Below are positions 1 to 11,100 of a DNA stretch of 64,000 bases, piece by piece (within the stretch, counting starts at the first letter, position 1; each line of letters opens with the position of its first letter). The notes under the pieces were generated by a model, which was not told the origin of the DNA, did no database searches, and worked only from the letters and a program-made list of their open reading frames with translations. The position numbers and the translations under genes were made by a program. The DNA comes from Hoplostethus atlanticus (taxonomy: Eukaryota; Chordata; Actinopteri; Trachichthyiformes; Trachichthyidae): positions 496,001 to 560,000 of the forward strand of contig JAXDDX010000178.1 of the NCBI GenBank assembly GCA_034670405.1. Reading direction: 5' to 3'.

Positions 1-190
1 CTTACCTTTTCAGCTATCAATGTTATGAAACACATCCTCAAATTGTGGTTTACACACTTCATGCCATCATACACGCTACAGTCACTCCCACCCCTCTCCC
101 CTCCTCATGCTGCTTGCATTGTTGCGGTGAGAGGAGTTATCGAGACCCTTTAACGTCTGAGCTGCCGACCTCTCGCTGTCTCCTCTGCAG

Positions 191-3100
191 GAGATGGAGA
201 AGGCGTCTGCCCCCGAGGCGTCTGCCTTCCTGAAGCCTCGCTCCGGGAGCGTTTGTCTCGAACGCAGGGTGCGCCGCGGCAACGAACATCGCTTCCTCAC
301 TCAGCCAATCACCACCGAGGAAATGGTGGCCATCAGGTGTGTAGGACGCTAGTGGTCATTTGGCTGAATTCTGAACAGTTTTGCTGTATATGAAACCTAA
401 AATGTGCATGACAGTACTTGTTGCCTCCAAGAGAGATTCATCCCAGAGGCTATTTTCTTAGCTTGGTTGCAGGGATTCCATCTGGTCTAATTATAACGCA
501 CAGGAGGACAGGAGTGTAAAACATTGATTTACAGCCATGCACTCAAAAGGTCTCGCATTGTCTTCCAGTCAATCCAAATCAATGCCTGCCAGTCATTCAT
601 TTTACTGTTTTACTGCGCTGTGTTTCATATCGTATCCACTCACCTCTCCCTTGCAGCGCTCCCCAACAAGCGCCACCAGTTGAGGCCCAGTCTCTGCAGG
701 CCGAGCCGGTGGAGGACGATGAGAACTGCAAGCTGAGCATGAGCGAGAAGCTGGCGCTGTTCAACAAGCTGTCCCTGCCAGGGAGCCAGGGGGGCGGCCA
801 CGCCGATGGCCCCCCAGAGAGACGAAGGCAGAAGGCGGCTCGCTACCGCACGCAGCCCATCACCGTGGAGGAGGTCAGCCTGGTGAGTACTGGAGAGCCA
901 AAACTCATAAACTCAATATGCTTTACTTAAACACAGCTGAAGTTAAACAAGTGACTTTTAACGGATTATCTTTCACTGTGTCTCTCCCATCTTGCTCTTT
1001 ATCTCTGTTCAGCTCCAGAAAGGCCCCGTACAGCTTCCTGCGTTTTGTCTGTCCCCTCATCTCTCCGACAGGCAGCAGGCCCTGTCTGTCAACCTAAAAC
1101 CCAGCGAGGTACGCCTTGCCCAGCCGAGACCCGACACCGGTCCCGGGCCCGGGGAGCCCGGCCCTACCCAGCAGGGCCTGCAGCGCCCGGACTCAGAGCC
1201 AGGAATCAGAGGAATCCTGAAGAAGAGCCGCTCTGGGGGTCCCGAGTGGAGCAGGATGGACGGCAGCCAGACGGAGGCGCCCGGCAGCCAGGAGCAGAAT
1301 GGTGGCGGCTGGGGAGACGCGGGCATCCAGGAGAAGGCGGAGGAGACGGAAACTTCTCCTGCGCCACAGAGAGAGAGACGTGGGGCGTCGGGGGTGGAAG
1401 GTAGCCAGCTGCCTGCCGCTCCCTGGAGGCAGAGGGGTCGAAGCAGGAGGGAGACCATTGCCTGTACACCAGTAAGACCCCTGTCAGAGCAGGACTCCCC
1501 TCAGGAGGAGAAGCCCCACCAGGCCGAGCCACAGGACCAGCCTGGTTCCTCTGTGGAGCACAGCTCAGACACCTCTGATAGAGACCGGTAAATAACTGGC
1601 CAATATCGGCCAACATGGTGGAACGTTGAACTAGAATACTGTAGTCATGTTGGCCCAAGCAGCTGTGAGTGAAGCAGAGAGACCATCCCGCTCTGGATGG
1701 CAGAGTGTTGTTGCTAATGCCTTGATGTTTCATGCTTGTGCATTATTTTCCCCCGCTGTCTGATCTGTCTAGGTGGCAAGAGGATGAGGAGGAGAGCGGG
1801 AGGAGGATGCAGAGAGAAGCCACACCCAGAGGACGTGTTCAGGTGACTCTGGTAGACGGCAGCGCTACACTGCAGGAGGCAGAAAGCACCCGTGGTAGCA
1901 AGGTAAGACCGATAGGAGGCACCATCCGCCTGCTACACTATAGAAGTCAGTACCACCTCACAGACAGATGAATGGGATGCTAATAGCTCATCATAGTTCC
2001 TTCACACTGCATCTGTCTTTCATATGTACAATCTCAGTGGACTAAATCCAGTCTTAGCCTGAAACATCACAGCTGCAGACTCAGAGGTTGCTCTGCGGGA
2101 GGTTCACCCCCAGTCTGTAGGGAGGCAATAGTTTGCATAGGCCATGCCTTTCGCCTTCCATAATCTCTAATCCTCTAGAGTCTAGTCTGGAGCCAATGGG
2201 GTTCAGACTGTCAGCAGAGAGAGGGGGGAGGAATGGGAGTCAGCAGTAAAACAGCCGGGTTCACACTGTAAAGAACCTCCATCTTAACAAGTCATTTAGT
2301 GACATATAAAGTCTGGAAATCTGTCTTAAACATGTGAACAATTCTGCCAATGGGGTGAGAGAAAAGTTAGATTTTTGCAGACATTTTCTAGGACCACGGC
2401 GGAAACGGTCGTTGGGTTGGTTCACCATTCCTCCCATCCTTGAATCCAGAAGGAGAAAGACGAGCAGTTAGATTGTCATTCCATTGAAATCAGATATAGC
2501 ATATCCCAGCGACAGCACACTGCTTTCGGCATGTGCCAAATGTCTTGAGATCAGACTTATGTTACCCGGGAATGTGTCCAGTATGGTTGGTGATAATGTA
2601 CTGAGGTGGGATGGACATGGAATGTAAACATTGATGTGGTTAGAGAGCCTAACCCCCTGCTGACCCTTCTGCTCTCAGCTGCACCACGTTGACAGATTGT
2701 GTGTGTGTGTATTCATGTTAATCTCCTTTCCATGTTTATTTCTTTTCATTTTTAAAATTCACATTCAAATTCTGTTTTTTTTCCTTTTCCTTTTTTTTAA
2801 TCCATCTCCTTGTTTTCCCACCATACTGCCCTCTGCAGGAAGAGAATGAAATCACCTGTGATGAGACTGTCCACCCTGAGTGCTGGGTAAGCCACAATGA
2901 CTGCTGTATTTTAGACCATAGATGTATTTTTTTTGGTTCAAATTTACAATCTAAGTAATAGTAAATATGGTCGGAGTTACTCTGCAGTAGCTTTACCCCC
3001 TCCCTCTCCCTCTCTACTTCCTCTTCCCACCCAGGAGCCAGTCTTTGCCTCTGTCTATTCTAGCAGTGCACCTCAGTATATCATGTGTTTCAATCAGGTA

Positions 3101-4481
3101 AATGTGAGAGTGCTGTGCACGTGTTTGGGCCGATGCATGGTGCCTCAGAGTTGAACTATGGCGTCTGCAGTGTCTTGTATGGAGTGAAGAGTTTAGAAGA
3201 TTTGGGCTTGCTTCTGTAGGTTCTGGTGGCTGTTTGGAGAGATGGTGTGTGTGTTGTAGAATACCCTCATCTGAGTGTTCCTGGTTTGAAAATGATCCTT
3301 TTCTGAAAGTATGCATTTCAGCTCTAACACTGTTGTTTTGTTGTTCCTCGAAATCCCATGCTCTACTTCTTCTCCATATACTGAACCTGCCTGTCAGCAC
3401 TACATTATTATAGCTATGCCAACCCCACATGCTGTTTTCTCCTCAGACTAATCAGTCCTTCGAGGCACAGGAAGTCTCCTCTCCTACCCAGAGCCAGTCT
3501 CAGCCCCAGTGGAGACAGAAGGTATTCTATCCAGATGTTTCAATCTTAATTCGTACGGCACCGGGATAGTCCCCCTGCATCCTAATAGAGGTGTTTCTTC
3601 CGGGTTGTGCAGGCTAAGGGAGCGGAGGATGAGCGGCCTCGGACAGTCGTGGCTGAGCAAATCAATACACCACAGCATAAGGAGGAGCCGGGGGAGACCA
3701 GGGATGACTCAGCTGGACGCATGGCCAAGAGAGGTGAGATTTTCACTCTCACTTCTCACATTCTCTACATCTCTGATCTCATCTTTGCTTCTCTGACTCC
3801 CACTTGCTGTCTGTCTATTTCTGTCTTCGTCTGTGTTTGCCTATTAGGTCTGGGCTCTCCAGAACCAGACAGAGCTGATACCTCTCACAACAAGAGACCC
3901 TCCACTGGAGCCCCAGGATGCTCATATGAAGGTTAGCCCAGTGTTGTTCCATTCAATACCGACTCTATACTCAGACTCTTGTCTCTAGTTTCCTGTTTGG
4001 ACAGCTCAGTCGGTAGAGCATGAGGCTCTCAGTCTCAGAGTTGTGGGTTCAATCCCCACATACTGTCAACTATCACCTTTGTAAGTCGCTTTGGATAAAA
4101 GCGTCTGCTAAATGACTGTAATATGATGTTTGCTTAACAGAGATCTCCGTGCAGCCCGGGATAGAGTCCGAAGGTGAGATTTAAGACTGGAGCCCCTCCC
4201 TCAAAAGGCTTAGTGAGTGTTTTTTTTTGTTAAGTCTTGATTGAAATAATATATATCTTTTTTTAATTTCCACCCCCAGCAGTTCCCCTGAACGCACCAG
4301 TAACAGATGCTCCACGGGAGGTGAAGGAGGCGGTGCCCGTAGACGAATCGAGCGTGTCCGACGGCTGTTTCTACAGCGAGTGGTCACCCCCCTCGGCTTG
4401 CGCCCCCCATCCCGCCGGAGATGCTGCCGCCACAGAAGCTGAGCAGGACCTGAGCATCTTCTGCCAGACCAACACACCCAT
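191..4481 (+). CDS. svil: svil exons 1-11: low-complexity N-terminal half
   Basis: These eleven exons encode charged, Pro/Ser/Glu/Gln-rich sequence without a globular domain, as expected for the supervillin N-terminal half, which in the family holds actin- and myosin-binding and nuclear-targeting segments. Exons 1 and 2 end with related blocks, [10 protein letters not shown] and [10 protein letters not shown], an internal repeat. Exon 3 (575 bp) is the longest and stays open throughout; it contains [13 protein letters not shown]. Exons 5-10 are small (33-121 bp), suggesting alternative cassettes as known for muscle (archvillin) versus non-muscle supervillin. Of these, exons 5, 6, 7, 9 and 10 have lengths divisible by three, so skipping one alone would keep frame; exon 8 (121 bp) would not. 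Exon 11 carries FYSEWSPP and an acidic stretch. Confidence 0.85.
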
Positions 4482-5074
4482 GTGAGTCTGTGTTTACTCC
4501 ATGTTACGAGATTATATTGATGTTGTCGATACAACTGATTGACACTGGATTATAATTGGATGCTGTCGATACGTTTATCTTAAGGTGGTTGTAATGGAAA
4601 CCCAACTGATACCTTAAACCTATTAATACAAACGCGGTGTAACGCCTGTGTGTTTCAGACTGACTTCGGCAGTAGCAGAGCACAGGCGGGCGGTGCGCCC
4701 GTCCCGTCGGACCCAGGGCTCCAGAAACCCCCTGCGGGCTCTAGCGGCCAGGGAGGACATCAGACAGGACTACATGGGGGAAAGGATCAACACCGCTACC
4801 GAGGAAAGCAACAGGGTCCAGGCAGAGAAGAGTGAGTCAGAACATTTCCTCTCCTCTTCCTCTTCACTCTTTCTTCCTCTCTCCCACCCTCTTTTGGCTG
4901 AGACCGTCTCTTGCGTCTCGCTCCCTCCAGAATCTAAGAATTCCTCCTGCGGTGGACTCGCGGGTTGCCAGATCAGAGGACTTCGGCAGCATCGCTTCCT
5001 CAGATGCGGCGACTGTCGAGTCCGAGCCTCCCCTCAGCAGTCTGACGCTCATTCACATCAAAGGTCAGAGATGG

Positions 5075-5109
<35 letters not shown>

Positions 5110-8100
5110 TATGCATGATGGTCTCTGTGTTTATATTAAGTGGGTCATCTGGTGACAGGTAGGCGGCATGTCCAGGTTCGAGTGGTGGAGCCCTCAGTGC
5201 GGTCGCTGAACAGCGGGGACTGCTTCCTGCTGGTCACTCCGGAGCATTGCATCCTGTGGAGTGGAGAGTTCGCCAACGTCCAGGAGAAAGCCAAGGTACC
5301 GCTGAAGACGCTGACCCTAACAAGCTGTAATGTTCTGCTAGCCATCAGTCATTGGTCACTGCAGTATAAAACACACACACACTTTTTCAGGATGTAACGT
5401 TACACACACTTTATTCACCTTTATTACACATGGCACACGTGTTATTTCCGGTGGTATTGACCAGTTAATGTGTCGTTCTCCAGGCCTCAGACCTGGCGTC
5501 GTTCATCCAGAGGCAGAGGGACCTCGGCTGTCAGGCCGCCCAGGTCCTTCACCTGGAGGAAGGGCTGAACTCTGACAGCGGCCCGGCGGCCGACTTCTGG
5601 AGCCTTCTGGGAGGAAAGACACAGTACAGAGGTCAGAGTTCAAACTGGTCATAAAGTTATCCCCCTCAAATCAGATTGTTTTATGATTGCCAGGTTAAAA
5701 AAACACACAAGCTCATTGGCTTGTTGTGTTCGTGTACGTTTGGACACTGCAGTGTGGTTTTCTGTATGCTGCTGTCTGCAGGAGCGGGAGCGTCAGAGGA
5801 GGATGAGCTCTATGAGAGGGGTGTGGTGGAGTCCAACTGTGTGTACAGGCTGGTGGAGAACAGGCTGGTGCCCCATGAGCAGGCCTGGGCCTCCATACCC
5901 AGCGTCTCCCTGCTGGGCAGTGGCGAGGTCAGGCTCTTCTTCACTCTCTATTTCTGTATAATTCAAGATTTTCTAGTTTCATTATTTTTTTTAATGTCTG
6001 ACCATATCTCGATTTCTGTATACGTGCAAATGTATGCCTGCGTGTGTGTGTGTGTGTGTGTGTATGTATCCAGACCCTGGTGTTTGACTTTGGCAGTGAG
6101 GTGTACCTGTGGCATGGACAGGATGTTTCCCTGAGCAGCAGGAAGGTTGCCCTGCAGTTGGCTCAGCAAGTGTGGGTTGGAGCTTATGACTACAGCAACT
6201 GTAACGTCAACCCGCTGGATCCCACACACTGTAACCCCAGCATACTGCTGTAAGACCACACTACACACACTGTAACCCCAGAATACTGCTGTAAGACCAC
6301 ACTACACACACTGTAACCCCAGCATACAGCTGTAAGACCACACTACACACACTGTAACCCCAGAATACAGCTGTAAAACCACACTACACACACTGTAACC
6401 CCAGCATACAGCTGTAAGACCACACTACACACACTGTAACCCCAGCATACAGCTGTAAGACCACACTACACACACTGTAACCCCAGCATACAGCTGTAAG
6501 ACCACACTACACACACTGTAACCCCAGAATACTGCTGTAAAACCACACTACACACACTGTAACCTCAGAATACTGCTGTAAAACCACACTACACACACTG
6601 TAACCCCAGCATACTGCTGTAGCGCTGCACCACACACAGTTAAACCAAAGGATACAGCTGTAATTCCTCGCTACACATGGTAAAACCCCAGGATACAGCT
6701 ACCAAACTACCCGCACAGTAACTCTAGCTTATAACTGCAATACTTGCACTGAAACTGCAGCATGCTGTACAACCATACATTCACACTGTGACTGAAAATA
6801 CAGCTGTTTACACAATCCACTCACCGTAGCCCCAGAATACACCTGCAGGTATAACTAAAGAAATCATGTACAAAAACACACATATTAGATATTTTGATCT
6901 CCTCTCCACAGAGGGATGACTTCCTTGTTTTTTTACAGTTGAGTTGGCCCAGTTTTCACAACAGAGTTCCCTTTTGATCAAACCTGCTCTGGCGTAAAAT
7001 GGATTTCTAAAGCTACTGCAAATGTTCATGGCTGTCTGATTACGAGCACTGCGCTCAGAACATCACGCGTCTAGATGATAATGACATTTGTACACCAGAG
7101 GAGCAGCTTTCTGGGTGCAGACGCCACTTTTGTTTTCGGTCACATTTTATTGTTTGTCCTCAGGCGGGGGGAGGGGCGTCCGAGCTGGGCGCTGTTCGGC
7201 TGCCTCTCGGAGCACAGCGAGACGGCTCTCTTCAGAGAGAAGTTCCTGGACTGGACAGGCAGCGGGGAGGAAGGCAGGGAGGAAGGTGCCCCGGCGCAGG
7301 AGGAGACACAGGTTCATCTGGCGACTTGATGATTCAATATCACTATGTCAATATATTGAGAGGTGGATGATGGATACCAATGACTAATCGATTACTTGGC
7401 CAGGTTTTTGTCTGTAATGAAAAGATGTGAATTGAAGAGGATGGAAGGGATGAGAGGGAGGAGATAAGTTCTATCCATGTTGTGGGAATTCCTACTGGTC
7501 ACTAATAGAGATCATTCGTCCACAGTCCATCCCCGCCCAGTCACCCCAGCCGGTTGCGCCCCCACAGTCAGAGTGCCTGCGCCCCTGTGATGCCAAGGCT
7601 CTAGTGTCGGGCCAGGGGCCGGCGGGGGACGCCGCGGTCCGTAACCTGCTGGGCGGGGTCGATGTCCAGAGGGGTCACGGGATCGTCACGCTGGACGACG
7701 GCCTGCAGATGGAGGTGAGCACGGTCGCCGTGGATACGTGGCACGTCCAGGAGTTTGACGACAGCGAGGTTCCCGTGGAGAGCCCGGGGCAGCTCCACGA
7801 GGGAGACTCGTATGTCATCCGCTGGACGTACAGCATCAACGCTGTCGGTGAGGAACACACACACACACACACACAAGTAGATCGCTCCATTGCTTTTATC
7901 TTGAAATGGATTCTCCTTCACGCAACCTAACGATTCATCTTTTCCTCTGCGGTAGGTCAGAGCAGCCCAGATGACCAGAACTCGGGTCATGGAAAGGAAA
8001 GCACCGCCTTCTTCCTGTGGCAGGGCCGCCACTCCAGCATCAGTGGGCGGGGCACTGCTACGTTCCTGTCCATTGGGCTGAACAGCCACGAAGAAACGCA

Positions 8101-8123
8101 GGTAAGCACACATCGTCATCGAC

Positions 8124-8167
<44 letters not shown>

Positions 8168-11100
8168 CTACAACCCGATTGCTGATGGTCGTCGTGTTGT
8201 GTTGTTGCTGGAAGGTGGCGGTGCCTCAGGGACAGGAACCTCCCTGTTTCCTGCAGCTCTTCCAGGGAGGCCTGGTCATTCACAAGGGCAGACGAGAGAA
8301 CGCCTCCTCCAGCGCAGGTACGCTAAAACACAATGCTCCGTCCTGTTTGGTTTCCCCGTGTCTCAGTCGTTTGTGCAGGCTGTGTTTTACCATGTGATTA
8401 CTCATGTCTCTGCTGGGTGTAGCAGAGTGGCGTCTGTTCGTGGTGCGAGGGGAGCTCCCGGAGGAGGGCTCTCTGTTAGAAGTGGACCGCTGCTGCGCCG
8501 GGCTGCGCTCTAGGGGCTCCGTCGTGCTGCTCAACGCCCAGCAGGGGGCGCTCTACCTCTGGCACGGCTGCAAAGCCCACGCCAGCTCCAGAGAGGTCAG
8601 CAAGACGGCAGTAGAACGTCTCACTCACATGTAAGTCTGATATGCTGAATGTGCGTTTGAGTGATTTTAGTATCCGTTGATGTTTCCAACATTCAAGTAC
8701 AGTTGTGTGATAATGATACATATTAGAGATTTGACCGATTTTTTTTTTTTAAGGCTGAATTTATTATTTAATACCGATATTTTTGGATGTTTTGTGCTGA
8801 TAGTCAATATCTTTAGAAGTATTCTTGAAATATGTAGTGTTTCCCCAAGAATTAGCAGCTCCTAACGCCAGGGTGAGTCAGGTTTCATTGCAGGACCCTC
8901 CTGAAGCTGTTGAGTAAAACCATATCCTCACTTCCATCACATCGGCGGATATCGGCAAACCAATATATCAGTCAATCCTAACACATATACTGTGTTGCTT
9001 GACTTAAACAGCAAAGTCTCGGATCTTGTTTCAGGTTGTAAAATTGTGTGTGTGTGTGTGTGTGTTAGGTGCCCACCAGAGCTGGGCCTCAGCAGCAGTA
9101 GCCCTGTGAAGGTGCAGGTCGTGGAGGAAGGTTCAGAGCCTGCAGAATTCTGGACAGCCCTGGGACAGATGGACAGGAAGGCCTACGACTGCATGCTACA
9201 AGGTACACAACGAAAACACACATTTGGCTACGTCCTATAAATAACCCCATCTCTCCAACTCATCTCAACTGAATCATCAATAATAGTCATGTGAAATCAT
9301 GAACAATAGCTGTGTCTCGCAGATCCGGGGAAGTACAATTTCACACCGCGCCTCTTCCATCTGAGCGCTTCCTCCGGGAGCTTCCGGGGCGAGGAACTGC
9401 AGAGTGCTGCCCGGCTGCCAGGGCTTGTAATGGCCATGCCCTTCGTCCAGGAGAGCCTGTACTCTGTACCCCAGCCAGGTGAGGGGAGACCCGGTTGTCT
9501 AGGTACACAACGTACAAAAATCTATTTTTTCTGTCGCCACTCATCTTCAATTCCTCGTCTACTTGCTGCCTCATGGTAATAATAATAAGCTTTATTTGTA
9601 TAGCAACTTCTTGCTTTTCAAGATTAAAGGTTTTGCTAGCCTTAGGTCCCAGTATATATATTATATATCATATATATTTCTACTTATGTCATTCTATCAA
9701 CGTAATGTTCTTATCAATACCCTATTTTTTCTTTGCTGTATCCTCATATTTGCTGCTGCCACGACTCGGTTGGGGACCATTTCACTTCCATTTAATTCAA
9801 ATACTTCCGTATCCTCTCATTTCTCCTCTGTCTCATTCAGTAATGTTTCTCTGCGTCTCCCCCAGCCTTGTTCCTGCTGGATAACCGTCTGGAGGTCTAC
9901 CTGTGGCAGAGGGGTCAGCCTGAGGAGACGGCAGAGCTCTGGTCCAGCCTGGAGCTGCTGGGATAATGAAAGGAGGTGTGCCATGCAGACTGCGCTCCAG
10001 TACTGCAAAGGTGTGTATGTGTGTGTGTGTGTGTGTGTATATATATAATATGTTGTTGGTTGTTGGCGTGCCGTGTCAACATATGTGGTGCTTATTGGTT
10101 TCCCAGAGATGAACCCGAGACGCCCACCTCAGGCCTACCTCATCTTTGAGGGATCAGAACCCCTCACCTTCACTAATGTCTTCCCCCGCTGGCAGAGGAG
10201 CCCCAGACCCAACCTGCAGGTACGAGCACCGCGGAGCAGAGGGTGGGGAAGAGGGTTTGAGTAAAAGATTCACAGCTTCATAGTGAAAGGTTACCGTTAG
10301 GGTTAGACTAATGTATCGGTTTGCCAATATTGGCCTTTTATTAAATATTGGATATCGGCCAGCCTATGTGGTCCAGCTGGTCCTCCTTGATACAGCTACA
10401 TGAAAACCTGCAATGAGATTTTCTTTTCTTTTACTTTTTTGATTTCATTGTTCATTTCATTGTTTTTTTGTAAATTAATTCTTTGTTTAAAGATCTAAAG
10501 TATCTCCTACCTACCATTGAAATCTAAAAGTACTGGTACCAGCATCAGCTTTCAAAAACCGGTTGATTAAATTACATTTTCACAATAATACTTCTTTTAA
10601 TGAATGACTTACTGATCAATAAAGAAGAGACCTGATTTGTAGGAAATGATTTTCACAAGTGCTATAAACTGCATCAGTTTTTATACCGCTTTTATAGTTT
10701 TTATACTATAGTCATATCTACATCTATCTGTGTGTGTGTGTGTGTGTGCGTGCCTAGGGGGATGCGGGGCGGGTCAAGCTGACCTTGGTGCAGGACGCCC
10801 TGGCCCAGCTCACTAAGACCCAGTACCCCGTGGAGGATCTGCTGCAGAGCCCCCTACCTGAAGGGGTGGATCCCCAGCGCCTGGAGATCTACCTCTCAGA
10901 CCAAGACTTCCAGGTAGAACGGCATGCAATGGCGTCTCTCCACCACCAGGCTGCAGTGTTGCCCTGATTGTGCTAATGAAAATTGATAATCTCATAATGT
11001 AAACTGATGATAAATTATAAGAGGACATTTATATGATATTTATGGTTTGACTTTTACATTTTTTTTTTTTAAATCAATCACTGCAATTATGTTTCAGACT

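Noticed and set aside
1206..1733. 175-codon minus-strand frame over svil exon 3
   Set aside because: Shadow of the GC-rich coding exon on the other strand.
4000..4080. Possible tRNA gene
   Set aside because: A and B boxes are present, but the sequence does not close into a full tRNA cloverleaf by eye, and it runs into a SINE tail flanked by a short duplication.
6223..6632. CRISPR-like regular repeat
   Set aside because: Units are directly adjacent with no unique spacers, and the host is a vertebrate; it is a minisatellite.
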